Below are positions 1 to 12,300 of a stretch of 64,000 nt of DNA, piece by piece. Numbering within the stretch: position 1 is the first letter of the stretch; each line of letters starts with the position of its first letter. Source of the stretch: Bolinopsis microptera (lineage: Eukaryota > Ctenophora > Tentaculata > Lobata > Bolinopsidae); assembly GCF_026151205.1 (NCBI RefSeq), contig NC_087074.1, positions 15,854,962 through 15,918,961 on the forward strand. Reading direction: 5' to 3'. The notes beneath the pieces are model-generated. The model did no database searches and was not told where the DNA came from. It was given only the letters and a program-made list of their open reading frames with translations. The translations under genes were made by a program, and so were the position numbers.

Positions 1-1057
1 CTGTTTTCAATTCCCAACTCAAACATTTTCCCACTATTCGTCTAAAAGTTTCCCCTATTCCTATTGGCCTCACCCCTGGGCACTTGTTAAGCGGGATGAG
101 TCTACTGTTAACGTAGGAGTCCAACAGATCAGGATTATACGGTTTTGACGCGATCAACCTTGCAAACTTAGCAATCTCATCTCTCAGTTTCTTTCCCTCT
201 TCTTTAAAATTCTTATGCGTCAAAATGAATCTAAAAAAATCAGCATCAGTTTGTGATGGTCCAGCAGAACCGTTAGTAAATTTTGCCGCCCTAAATACCA
301 TTGTCTCGTCTATATTATAAAACAACGATTCTTCTATTTCTTCGATCGGTCCAAAAAGTAAACTATTCTCCACTATAGGCATTGGTTCTGGATGCTTCTT
401 CAATAGCTGGTCCATAGTCTCTGTAGACATTTCTAGTATTCCTTTGTTATCGTTATCACACAACATGCGCACCGCAGAGCTGACTTTCCCTTCAAACATG
501 AGGTTGGCAAATGTTCTCGCACAATCCTTTTCTTGCTTCCGAGAGCTCCTCGCTAGTTGTCGTTGTATAGTTCTTGCTTCCCTCATAAGTGCAGAAATAT
601 TCCCCTGCCTCCATAATTCTAACCGTTTTTTCAACAGGACTTTATGTTCAGCTTTTTTACTTTTTGCGGATGGCTTTTGCAGAAGCAGAGCAGGAAGGAC
701 AATAAATGTTTTGATTGATGAACACTGATAAACTGATCCTATATTAAAATGTTCAAGCCACGTAGATAATTCCTTTACAAATTCCCTCCCTATCTTACAT
801 GTTGGGGGCTCAAAAATATTCTTTTTCCAGTGTACAATTTCCTCATAGCAACTGTCAATTTGTTCTTTAAACTCCGTACATTCTGCTGGTATGTCATCAT
901 GCTCACTTTTTATTGGAGATGGTAAATACGGAGTCCGTTGATGTATTCGAATCGCTGTGTCTGAAACCTGGCACGATTCCAGCATTTCATTCAAAGGAGA
1001 GTACTGTCCAATGAATGAAAAAAAGCAACTCAAACACCCGTTATTATCAAAATATAA
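1..1057 (-). CDS. Retroelement protein with reverse transcriptase N-terminal region, partial
   Basis: A continuous open frame of about 350 codons runs off the left edge of the window with no internal stop. Near the window edge it reads LIPLNKCPGVRPIGIGE followed by TFRRIVGKMFE, the start of a reverse-transcriptase-like domain found in a repetitive metazoan family (established knowledge, from memory). The preceding part has the family's usual order: a VHWKKNIF segment, a lysine/arginine-rich region, ARTFANLMFEGKVSSAVR, and SAGPSQTDADFFR just before the RT motif. The frame closes upstream with TGA TAA at about 1058-1063; a possible splice acceptor lies near 1004. The catalytic core would lie outside the window, so completeness cannot be judged. 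The clade is not assigned. Confidence 0.75.
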
Positions 1058-1173
1058 TTATCAACAAAGATATTCCGTAAGATTTAACTTGTTTTCAGAT
1101 GGCACCACATGTTACAGCTATTAGTTATCACGACGAATATGATAAAGTAGAAATGTATTACCCCGCCTTACTA

Positions 1174-1293
1174 CAGTAAAACCCCGATTTATCGCAAACC
1201 CCGATTTATCGCAAACCCCGATTTACCGCAAACCCCGATTTACCGCGGCTTTTTGCTGTCTCCCAAACTCCACGGTAAATCAGGGTTTTACTG
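1174..1293. mobile_element. Small inverted-repeat element (pogo/Tigger-like MITE?)
   Basis: The ends are inverted copies of about 22 bases beginning CAGTAAAACCCCGATTTA and ending TTTTACTG. Inside the left end a 17-18-base unit (accccgatttaycgcaa) is repeated four times. The CAGT..ACTG termini and their wording resemble terminal repeats of pogo/Tigger-type elements, which is inference. A TA precedes the left end, but no matching TA follows the right end. There is no coding capacity. Confidence 0.5.
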
Positions 1294-1923
1294 CTGCTAC
1301 TTACCCCCTGTACTCTTCCAAATACTTTGAAGTCGATACTTCTGTAATTTGACATGATCCTAAAAGTGTAAATTTATCAAGAATAACCGAGGACAGTGTC
1401 TACGGTATAAGACAAATTAATAAGTTGCTGTAAATTAGATGTCCTAGTGGCTAGTACTCAAAGACCAGTTAACAAAGAAGACAATATGTTTCATCACGAT
1501 ATTAAATCCAAGAAATTGTTAAATACAGGATAAATTTACACAAAAATCAAAGTCACTCACAAAAATCTGAAATAAAAAGATCTGTGCGGCAAATAAAACA
1601 CCAGTATATTGTGTCCTTCAAAGAGTGAAAACTGCCAGCAGTTTAACCAATAAATAGATAAACTTAAATTCTTTAGATATAGTAAAATCAAAAACTAAAT
1701 GAAGTTTCTACCAATAAAATGAATAACACTCTACTATATTCAGAATCAGACAATTACTGCTTTCAAATTACATACCAAGTTTTAAGATATATTGCTCAAT
1801 ATCTGAAGAAAGGTCAAAGGTTCCAAGGCTTCACTAAGACCAAGGATTGTTCACAGAAATCACAATTTTACTCTACATTTTCTAGAAATTTATAGTTTCA
1901 CTGAACTATAAGTAGCGGTTTCT
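1294..1923. other. Non-coding stretch, nothing recognised
   Basis: AT-rich sequence between the inverted-repeat element and the end of the next gene. It probably holds the 3' untranslated region of the minus-strand gene that ends at 1924. I see no conserved protein segment, RNA gene or clear repeat. Confidence 0.4.
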
Positions 1924-3116
1924 CTAAGCGACCAAAGTGCTAGTGTCAAAGGAGCAATATTTGGAATAGAACTGCGCAGTATCACTGGCTAAAGAGATGT
2001 CACGTGTTTGTTTGGCGTATAGTAGTCGAGTGTTGGGAGAGATGTAAGAGTCTGCTACAGGTGCGGGGCGTATCCGTGCTTTGCGATAGTCATTGCGCAC
2101 CAACGACGGAGCCGACAAACTAAAATTCCCTGTAATATATTATGATTTTAGCCGAAGGTATAAACAAACACATCCTCGGTGGACCAGTATGGACAAAATG
2201 GTAGGAAGGCGGAGAAATTTCATAATAGACAATAAAGCAATAATTATATACCATCCTTACAGAAAATAACTTACAAATCAATAAGTAAATCAATTTAGAA
2301 ATAAATTCGAAAATGAATTATAAATTAATAAAATAATTTACCTAGCCCCCGCTGCAAGTAGGTGCTGTCAGCAGAATACTGTCGGTACAATTCCTTATCG
2401 TAATGATTTGGAGCCGGAATTATTAGAACTGGCAGAATGTTGGGGGTCGGACTTGACGAGCTTTCTGTTTCTGCTGTCTCACTAACAACTCCCAACGACT
2501 CTTCTTCATCTGATTAACAAGGTGTTATATATCAATAAAACTTCCTATGATTCCTACATATATAAAAGAAATGATATTTTCTGAAAAGATCTGTTTTTGA
2601 GGTGAAATGAGTTGTTTTTTTTGCTGAATATTTCCACCGTTGAGAACCGCTGTAATATGGTTCTCTGGCACACGGTTTCTATCCATATGGATTATAATTT
2701 ATAATTACACTATACAAGCACATTAATTTCATTAAAATTACCAGAGAAATCAGAGTCGCTGGTGGAGTCAGAGTCGGTATTGTTCTGTTTGTTAAGATAG
2801 GATGATACTGGCTTTGTTCGGACACTCAGACTTCTTGACATCACTTTAGGTCGGACTTGCTGAAAAGGGGATTTGTACAGGTCATTTGGGCGGAGGGGGG
2901 AGATTAAACCGGACAAACTGGTGGGTCGTCTGAACACGTGACAACAAACTGACAAAGGTGGTGTAAGAACCTGCATTAACAGAGTAAGAAAATATTTAAT
3001 CCAGCTAAAAATCAAGAAAGAAGTAAGTTACTTACACTAAAAGGAGAACAGAGGCCAGCTTCCTTTGCAGTAGACGGCATGAAAAGACAATAATGCTCCT
3101 CGAACGAGGTCAGCAT
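1924..3116 (-). CDS. Unrecognised four-exon protein, 227 aa
   Basis: Four exons on the minus strand join with matching phases: 3116-3036 (27 codons), 2970-2742, 2509-2342 and 2129-1924, ending in TAG. Each junction has GT..AG ends; the acceptors read tttcag, atgcag, aatcag and attacag. The product is soluble-looking. Residues about 80-115 are rich in Ser, Asp and Glu (SDSTSDSDFSDEEESLG spans the second junction), followed by a Pro-rich stretch and a basic Arg/Tyr-rich C-terminal third. No signal peptide, membrane helix or domain is recognised. The ATG at 3116 is the first in its exon, which begins at 3123 after an acceptor, so an upstream exon, coding or not, must exist. An open stretch at 3203-3442 could supply it but this is unproven. 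Confidence 0.65.
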
Positions 3117-3123
3117 TGTCGGC

Positions 3124-4090
3124 CTGAAATATAAAATTCGGTTATAATTTCCAAAGTTAAAGATAAAAAACTGTTTTAGCTCAATGTTTGGTGATTATGA
3201 CGTCATAATCCCAGATATTGAATGAAACTAGCCGGGATACGGTCGCGGTATAGACTGATAGAGCCGTTGGTAATATCCCGGAAGGAATTTGATAGATAGT
3301 TCAACACTAATTCGTGTGTTTTGATACCATGTATTGAAACTTGTAACACGTCTGATGTTGCTACATTGTTATTTTTATGAGTAGTTGTAAACCTAATTAA
3401 ATGAGAATTATATTTTTTAGAATATTCGGTCAAAACAAACAATGATTGTTATAATAAGTCATATGAGTTACTTCAAGAATTATTTTGCTGAGTAACTGTC
3501 TGAAATGGTTCTGAAAAAAGAAAACAAGATTTTGATATTATGATAATGAATTGATAACGTGCCAAATATTGAAAAATTAGGAAATCTCAACATTACATTG
3601 GAACATTTGCAGTCTCCTCAGTGTTCTCCGAGATGAGGCTTAACATTTTATAAATTGTAAACTTTATTAGTTTGCATAGTTTACTATAGATTCAGTTTAC
3701 TGTCGGTGTAAAATAACAAGCTGTGGATTGGAATGTTCCAGTCAACTTCAACCCGGATATTGTAATTAGCTAATTGAATGATTTTGATTAAATATTGTTT
3801 TAATCTTTTGTTTTAAGTCGTCACCATTTCATTTATCAATAGAACGAACGATAACCAGCAGTAGTTATCTGTGATTCTCTACTGTAATTAACTATCTAGA
3901 TCACGCGACACTCGACAGCAATAAATCATCTTCCACACTTGGCCAATAAAACCCATGAATAATTGTCACGTGTCAGGAAATATGGCTCATCCCCCACTAG
4001 AATTCAGATATCCAGATATTGTATATTATCTCATCAACACGGTTGATCACCCATTACCAGCTAATAGTTGTTATATCTGTATTTCTACAG
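3124..4090. other. Intergenic/5' region between divergent genes
   Basis: Lies between the minus-strand gene ending at 1924 and the plus-strand receptor, so it should hold both promoters and 5' exons. An open stretch at 3203-3442 (minus) is the only coding-like piece. No TATA box or other element is clear enough to call. The receptor's 5' untranslated exon must lie here, because its first coding exon starts directly after an acceptor at 4090. Confidence 0.4.
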
Positions 4091-4095
4091 GAGTT

Positions 4096-7000
4096 ATGTC
4101 TGGGCTTCTTCGTTATATCCTATTTTTTATAGTAACCTCGATTGGGCAACCATACAAAGTTGGTCTCTTGTTGAACTCCGAAGAGCAGGATGAGTCCAAT
4201 GCCATCAAAAGCCTCGCCCAATACACCATCTCAAAACAAAACAAATCCAACACCAAACTGCAACTGGTAGAACGATACCATGACTCGATATACCTGAACC
4301 TCATGAACAGTGTTTGTGAACTTATTGATGAAAATGTTGTGGCTATCATATCTGGGTCCGATTCAACTTTAACGGCGATTCAGGTGAATTTGGCAAGTCA
4401 GTTTCATGTTCCACTTGTTGCTGCGGTGGCTACGAATCCTTTTCTCAAATCTCCCTCTAAGGAAAACTTTGAACTGGCACTTTCACCATCAGACGTATAT
4501 CAGAGTCAAGCTATATTCGACTTGTTGAAGGAGTACAATTGGTACCAATTCTCAATTCTGGCATCGGCAGACGATTACGGGATTAACAGCATCGTGAACT
4601 TGCAATATCTGGCTTCACAAGATGACAACTTCAGCATTAGGGACATCCAACATTTTGATGTAAGAAAGGATCTGTCAGATTCAGAAAATTCTTCTTTCTT
4701 TGAAAAAGAGCTTCAACTGATCAAAGATTCGATAGCCAAGGTTATTGTCCTAAACTGTGATGGAAAGTTCGCAAAAATTATATTTAGGTGAGATACTTTT
4801 TGGCTTATTTGCTTGTATGTAACATTTTTTGTGAATCCTTTTTAGCCGAAACTGAGAGTCTATCAGCAGGCTGGTAGATTTAAACTTAACTTTGCAATAA
4901 TTGAACCACATAATATAATTTTACTTGTTTGATCGAATAACTGAATCTAAATTAAGCACAATTATCTATTTTCAGGGAAGCCGAAAGAAAGGGCTTGATG
5001 GAGGAATCATTTGTCTGGATAACGACAGATGCGATCACATCTAAACCAGAAACAATGGCCTATGATGACTTGTCCTACCCTTCCTTCTATCAAGGATTGA
5101 TAGGAACGCTGCCTCACTATGGAAAAGGTTCCACACAATACAACGATCTGGCAAATGCATACATTATGAGTGGTGGTAGATCCTCGGATTTGCGCATGTC
5201 ATCGGTGAAAGTTTCTATGGGTCTAGAAATCGTCCATTCCTCTCTAAAAGAGCTTGATGAAGGTGAATGGGACAACTCTCCGTCTGTTAGCTGTAAATCA
5301 CCTTCTTACTGGGTTGGTGGTGAAGAACTCTTCAGCAAGATTGATGAGAATTTCCAAAACGGAGCATATGACAACTCTGGGGTGGTCATTCCGACGTATG
5401 ACATATTGAACTTCCAAGAAAAGGGCTTTGAGAAGATTGGGAAATGGGAAAATTCCAGTGGTCTTGTTAACCTTGGTAAAGACGAAACAGTATCACGTTG
5501 GGTTGACAGACAAGATGTTCTATTTAGTGGCGGTAAGTACTCACCTCCCAGTGGAATAGGGAACATGCTCACTGGCTATCACCTTCGAATCGGCATAGTT
5601 CCAGAACCACCGATTGCGTTTTTCGACGAGAAATGTGGTAATAATTCTAGTCCTGACTGCTGGTACGGCTGGAATCCTGATATCTTCCAAAAACTTCAGG
5701 AAGACCTAAACTTCACGTACGAATATGTTCAGCCGGCAGATAATAAATTTGGTGGCTGGAACAAGGAAACAAAAGAATGGAATGGAATGATTAGAGACAT
5801 TCTGGACAGAAAAACAGACTTGACCATAGCTGTGTCAATAAATACTGAGCGGTCAAAATACATTGACTACACTGCTTCTTTCTATGAGGATCAGGCTGCG
5901 TTCATTGTTCATACTAAGACTTCCAAAAGTTCATCGAACATGTTCTTTTTCCTGGAACCCTTCGAGTTATCAGTGTGGATAAGTATCATTGGCCTAATCC
6001 TGGTGATCGCTCTTTTAACCACATTTTTCAGTAAGTTCTCTCCTTTCGGAAAATATGGCAGGACTATCCACGCTATGCAGAGTTGTCCATGTGCCAAATG
6101 TGTGCTAAGGAGAGAAATAAAAGTGGCTGAGAAGTGTAGGTTTGTTGACACGAAGAAATATAGTTGTTTGGTGGAAAAAGTGGAGAAGGACGATGAGATG
6201 AACGAGCTCTCTTACTACAACTCAACATGGCTTATTGGAACAGGTTCGATTGTAGAATACTCAACTTATGATTCAACATGATCAGAGAACTTCAACTTTG
6301 TATTAGTGGTATCAATAAATAATTCAGCACGACCATAGACCGCTATAATATGTAGCATATTATTATGATGTACACTGTTTTTCAGGTTTTGTTCTGCAGG
6401 GGACTGACACACTTCCTACTGCACCGTCTGGACGCTTCCTTCTTTTCATGTGGTGGCTCTTCATCATGATTCTCACCTCAATGTACACGGCAAATCTAAC
6501 TGCCCATCTGACGCTGGATCGTTCTACCGCAACAATTACCAAACTAAACGATCTGTTGAACCAGGGAGACTATAAGTGGGGACTTATAAATGATCGCAAT
6601 CTTCAGACCATGATGTCTGATCATGAGGATAACACATACAATAAAATTGTGACCAGTGGAGTCGGATTGGAAAATCTAGATGAAGGCATTGCAAGAGTTA
6701 AAAAAGGTGGTTTTGTCTTCATTGATGACAGCTCTGTGCTTACTTTCAATTTCAGGGGAGACTGTCAAGCTGCACTTACGAAAACAGGCAAGTTCAACAA
6801 CCAGTGGGCATTTGGAACACAAGTAAATTCACCATATTCAGCACTCATCAACAGCATGTTCCTACAATACCGTGAGAAAGGTTGGTTTACCACCAAATTT
6901 GACGAATGGTATAACTCCGCTGATGAGAACATATCGACTTGTTCTTCTTCGGTTGGCAGTGATGCTAAATTTGGTATCCCCATTTTAGCGGGACTGTTCC

Positions 7001-7233
7001 TTATTTTAGGTGTTGGAGCTGTAATAGCTTTTGTCACGGTGTTATTTGAAATACTGTACGTTTCCCGCTTAGACAGTATAAAAATGAGGAAGAGTATCTG
7101 GCAATGTTTGTGGAGAAGAATAGTATATAAGTATCGTGAAGTCATCGAAGAGTGGTTTGGAAGAAGCCACAAAAGGGTTGAAGACCATGATTCGAAAATA
7201 ATTGTAACTTGTAAGCAATTGCCTTCTTCATAA
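4096..7233 (+). CDS. Ionotropic glutamate receptor subunit, copy 1 (935 aa)
   Basis: Three coding exons: 4096-4787, 4976-6243 and 6386-7233, with GT..AG introns and consistent phases. The ATG at 4096 follows an acceptor (tttctacag) by five bases and opens a signal peptide (MSGLLRYILFFIVTSIG). Then come an amino-terminal domain (to about residue 420), S1 (about 433-546), M1 (562-583), a pore loop with VLQGTDTL (656-663), M3 with MYTANLTAHLT (686-696), S2, and M4 (about 850-879). The ligand pocket has INTERSKYIDY with the carboxylate-binding Arg at about 523, and FIDDSSVL with the acidic residue at 767/768; both look closer to GluN1 than to AMPA receptors. The position matching the AMPA Q/R site is Leu657. 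A cysteine-rich insert of about 60 residues separates M1 from the pore loop. The product should be a ligand-gated cation channel subunit of the plasma membrane; the ligand is not known. Confidence 0.95.
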
Positions 7234-7792
7234 GGAAGAGATAATTCCCAACATTTCTATCTGAAGTATTGAGAGTTTTATTGAACGCTGATAGTTAGGC
7301 TTACAATATAGAGTATGGAAGACATTTTGAGGATTCAATTTTTCCACCAATATAATGCATCCTACCTCCAACTGGGAGGAAGCCGAAAAGTTGGTGGTTC
7401 ATAACATGACATTTAAGATCAGATGTAAAAGTGGTTAATTTTATCTATATTTAGGTGAAGCTCCTCGGATGAAAATATTTGTAGTTCTCAATTTCTGTTT
7501 ATGAGTGTGTAGTTAAATTATAGTATAATATGGTTAAAAAAGATAATGATTGTTTTAAAATAGCTTGAGTCATCTCAAGAGTTGTTTTGCTGAGTAAATA
7601 AACGTACAAAATATCATGAAATTATGAAACCTGATTGAAATTTATTTGCTCCACTCAGCTGTGGCTTGTGAAGTCAATATTCTGATATCATGATACAAAG
7701 TATTATTGTTGGAGTAAGTTATACTCATGACATTTTAAGATGTCTCAGGCTTCACAGACTATAACATTATTCATGTTCTGGTATCATTAAAA
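7234..7792. other. 3' flank of receptor gene, nothing recognised
   Basis: AT-rich DNA after the receptor stop codon. A short segment near 7565-7600 (ctcaagagttgttttgctga) resembles one near 3470 upstream of the receptor, which may be a shared repeat. No gene is seen. Confidence 0.35.
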
Positions 7793-8089
7793 ATGAAGAT
7801 CACTTCCTTATCCATATTCCATTGTGATCGTAACGCTACATCGAGGCGAAAAGTCCTAGACAAGATCCAGTCAATCATATCAAATCCAAACACACCATCT
7901 GCGACATCTTATCCTCTTCACACTGTCGTCCCTGGAGCAAACGTCCACAAACTCATCAGCAACTACAGTGAAATCATTGAATTAATCACGAACGAAAGTC
8001 AAGTCCACCTCACGAGAGTCGTTGCTAGATTTGTTACTACGTGTATTAACAACCGCAAGAAATTCGTCGACTCTCTGGCCAGTACATGA
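7793..8089 (+). CDS. Hypothetical small protein or exon (98 aa)
   Basis: An ATG-started open frame of 98 codons with a composition like real protein (MKITSLSIFHCDRNATSRRK at the start, LTRVVARFVTTCINNRKKF near the end). No domain, signal peptide or membrane segment is recognised. There is no clear acceptor before it and no AATAAA close after the stop. It could be a small single-exon gene, a terminal exon or a retroelement remnant. Confidence 0.3.
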   Translation: MKITSLSIFHCDRNATSRRKVLDKIQSIISNPNTPSATSYPLHTVVPGANVHKLISNYSEIIELITNESQVHLTRVVARFVTTCINNRKKFVDSLAST

Positions 8090-8330
8090 AAATTACTGTA
8101 CCAGCGCTATCTTGTACCAATTCATTTTGTATTTGCTTTCACTAAACACTGTAACAGTAATACATTAGTTTCTTGGCGTATTTTCGCGCAACAACGAGTG
8201 CAAAGGCCTGGCACAAGCATTAACAAGGGAACTGTAAACAAAATATTTATTTTCAAAATCTTTCTTTTTCTTTTTAGTAAATTATATTAATAATTAAATC
8301 TAAATCTTATGATATTGTTATTATCTTAAT

Positions 8331-8362
8331 TTGTATTCCTTGTATTCCTTGTATTCCTTGCT
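8331..8362. repeat. Short tandem repeat, 9-base unit
   Basis: The unit gtattcctt occurs about three times in a row. The surrounding 8090-8460 holds nothing else that I recognise. Confidence 0.6.
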
Positions 8363-8462
8363 ATGGCATCTTTGCTCAAAGTCTGATCTGTATGCTTAGA
8401 AACGTCTGACCTGAGAGCGTGTGGGTGCATATTTTGCTGTTATCATTTACTTAAAATATAAG

Positions 8463-9255
8463 CTTAAAACTATGACCTTGTTACTGGTGACCTTACTGAG
8501 TAACATCACAGCTTTAGGGACGCAACACTTGTCATTTTCTTACATCTCTTCCTTGCAGAGTTAGTCTACCATTAGCCCATATCGTACCTTAAAATAGAGC
8601 CATCCCACCAACCAGGGCTCTCAGAGTTAAGAAGACAAGGATTGGCTCAGGGCAATAGTTAGTAAATATCCGATTAGCATCTGCTGTAGCATTAGCCAAT
8701 ATTATTAGCCATGAGGGCAAGCTCTCTTATACGATCACCACGTCATCTTGGATCAACCGTTTGTCTAGACGTTCAATTCAGCAGCTCCACACTATATTAT
8801 TTGACCAGACGGCCGATGAAGCCGTGTTAAAGCCTCCGTTTAGTTCTTGACAATAGGCTTATAATTCTTTCTTAAACATCGATCTTTAATTCGGTGGAGA
8901 GAGAGTTTGGCGCCGTCCCGACAATATTGTCCTAAGCTGAGAGCTCTTGGGTACGTTGTTTTCTAGAAATAGATGCTTAAAACTATGATCTGGCTACTAG
9001 CGTCCTCTTTGAATAGCATTAGCATTTTAGGAACTAACCTTCTGCGTAATAGTTAGTCGAACATTAGCCCATCGTAGCAATAATTGGTGGATTGCTAGTA
9101 CGTGTCCAGGACTAATGCGAACGATCTGCGGTCCATTAGCCGTGATACTGAGAGCAAGCTCTGTCTAAGGTCACCACAACTTAGTTCAACCCTTTGCTTT
9201 TGCGTCCAATTCAATAGCTCAACCGAAGAAGGCGTGCGAAAGCCTACTTTATTCG
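8463..9255 (+). repeat. Degenerate tandem duplication upstream of the cysteine-rich gene
   Basis: About 390 bases from 8463 are echoed in order from about 8968: ttaaaactatga at the start, then cattagcccat, gcaagctctnt, a ggtcacca-like block, caattca(g/a)nagctc and gtg(t/c)naaagcct near the end. The second copy runs straight into the first exon of the cysteine-rich gene, so the duplication covers that gene's 5' flank. Divergence is high and gaps are common, so the copies are old. Confidence 0.5.
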
Positions 9256-9336
9256 TTTACAAGATGAAGGTGAACCATTGGGTTCCCAAAACGTTCACAG
9301 CTGGTCAGCACCAAGGACATCTTGACCATCTTGATC

Positions 9337-12300
9337 ATGACTGTGTTCATTGGGGGAGCCTCTGCTGTTGACGAAAATGGTAAGTTAAGTATAACTATAA
9401 AGTGCAAAGTTATAATAAATTGGATAAGCGTGATTTTGCAAATTATTGCCCCTTGAGCCCTTGTTCAACTCTACAGCTATTGACTACAGACAGGGGCGCC
9501 GCCTTCAGATGTCCTATTTACAGCGTAGAGCCATTTCCTTCTCGGCATTTCCTAGAGGGGAGTGATATCTATCAGATGCATTTAATCCGATAGAAAAATA
9601 TTCCTCCTAGCAGAAATTATCGCTGGTAAAAGGTCAGCGCTTCAGCGCTTGTGTGTAATTGTATTCCCGAGCAATTTTTGATCTCGTGCCCTGAAATTCG
9701 AGTCTAAAAATCTATCTTCTCCTACATTTTTTGAGCAATCATTCTCAAACTTTTAGGATATGTTCTAAGGATAAATTATGAGAGATTGTCTTGGCAAAAT
9801 TTTGAGATAGGCCTTTAAACATTTATTATTCTGGAGAGTTAGAATTAACCCAAATATCAGGGATTTATTATTCTATTTTAAAAATCTTAGACCTCGAAAA
9901 ATCGTCAAAAAACCAGACCACAAATAGTTAAATCATGACAACAAGGATTGTCCTAACAAAAATTTAAATATAGTACAGTGGGGTGCCATATATAATATAT
10001 ATTGGCAATTTTAATTTGTAAAACAGCACAAACAGTCTTTAACCAATAATTTTAATTTTACCAAAACTTTGCATCCGGATCACTGATTTAAAAATTCAAA
10101 AATTGTCGTTTCGGGCCGTTGGTACTATAGTTTTAAACTAATTGCAGCACTACAAATCTATTATATTTATTGAGAATTATGTAATGTAACGTAATGGAAA
10201 TATTTTAAGCGGGCATATCCTGTCCAAACCCAGGATGCACTACTCGAAGAATTCGTTGTAACTTTGTATGAAAAGCATTAATATGTAGTATTATGGCCGG
10301 TATTGCTCCAGCACAGACTGAGAAGGTCATGAAATTGTCAATCCACAAGAAGAAACATGATAAGTACTATGCTAAATCGGATGTAGTTAAAAGTGTAATT
10401 TTTCTCAGTTTCTTGACAAAAAGAACCAATATAAGATAATATACGTCTCCCCACTGTACAAACCATCTTGTAAAAAAAGTAAACCGTAGGGCCTTTATTA
10501 AAGTCATAGCCGCCAAAAATTAAGTTGATAATTATAAGAATTATTATCTCATGACAGTTGGCACGAGTACTGAACAAACTGTGCCTACAGTCACGTCAGG
10601 CACGGATTTTTAGCTAGGCACGGCTTTTGAAAAAACGTGCCCGACGTGCCTGAGGAGTTGTCACGTATCCTTGGCACGCCCTCTAAACACACTACGTGCC
10701 TCTGGTCATGACTGTCGTGCCTGTTGGGATTACATCTGACCGCACTATGACAACAGTCATGGTGACAACAGTCGTGGTGACAACAGTCATAATATAGTCG
10801 GGCCCTTAAATTCTGAGAATAAACTATGTCTTACAATTCCTTTACAATTTTGCTAGAACACCTCTTCTTTAAATTCATGATATTCATAAATCGTTGCTCA
10901 GTAGTTATGAGTTAAACATATGTACAATTAACAGGTTGGTTATCAGTCGAACGTGGGGTGAAAATAGAGTGGGATCTTGAGTCGACACCTTTAGAAGTAA
11001 AAACTAATAGTGTGCAGGGGGATGGCGATAGGGTGTATGTGTCGTTCGACTCTGCTGGGGGAGAGAATGTAGGAGCAGGAGCAGTCTGGCTCTACTTCGC
11101 CGGCTCTACTCCACAATACTATCTCAACTGGTGCAGCATGTCCTACACTATCCTCCCTGTTAATCCCCCCTCTGCTTCTGACAATGTGTGGCGTATCACT
11201 CTAACCAGAACTGCAGGTGTTAGAGTAGTGATACACTGTAACGACGTGGAGGTGCTCAACAAACTGCTCTCTCAAGCAACGTGTAGTGACAGTAAGTGGA
11301 GCACGTACTGGAACAGAGACGTGACAAAAATAGAGTTCTTAAACGCCGACACAGCATCTGATTACTACCGACCACAACCAGGTGACTAATAACAACAAGC
11401 ATTGGTTTAACAAAGTAACAATTTAAACTTTAATTTATAAATAAACTAACTTGCTGATTCTCTCGTAAGCTCGTGATTACGTGTTTTCTGTCTAAATTTC
11501 AAGTGTGTTATTTAGCATAATATAACACATAATATATAGGATATGGGATATAGGATAGTTAGCATATTGTTATTCATCTTATCTCTACTATAATTCAGAG
11601 AATTATTTATAATTATGTACGACCGCCCACGTGCAAATCAAACGAAAAATATGAATTTGCGTAGTAACCAGGGTAACGAGGGTTATTACACGCACGTGCA
11701 CGTACAATGATTATTGTAACGTCCTTTTGATCGGTTTTGTTGATATTACGCTGTGTTAAGTACGAGCAACATTTTAATTGGCTGTATCTTCAGTTGTGTA
11801 CTTGTGTAGAATATTTTTTGACGCGTTTTTAAACTTACTAACAAAAAATACTATTAGCTTCCTCCCTGTGACCTCGGGTTTTCTAGTAACTCAATGAAGT
11901 GGTCAAAATGTTATCAATTACTGTTCTCCGAATGAGATAAAATCACATTCTTTCACTGAAGGCAGAGTTATAATCATATTGGCGATAGCAGATTGCAAAA
12001 TAGCTAACTATAATTTAGAAATATTGCATATTTCGTAGTAGACATTGCATCATGAAAACAAGCCATTTAATTTTGAAGCCATTTAATTTTGAAGCCATTT
12101 AATTTCTTAAAGTCATTTAATTTTCAGCTACTAAAGGTTAAAACAATTGTCAATTGAAAACTGATGTTTTTACAAAACATCTTGAACATAAACAGTAAGG
12201 TATTTTACCAAACAAACTCAAAACTGGTTTGGTTCAATATTTATTTTGCAGAGTTTAAACAGTATGTGCATTGTGCAATGTGCTTCATAGTTTGTTGATG

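Noticed and set aside
3955-4095. N-terminal extension of receptor copy 1 from the upstream ATG at 3955
   Set aside because: It crosses a splice acceptor, lacks a counterpart in copy 2, and would put the hydrophobic signal peptide about 47 residues inside the protein.
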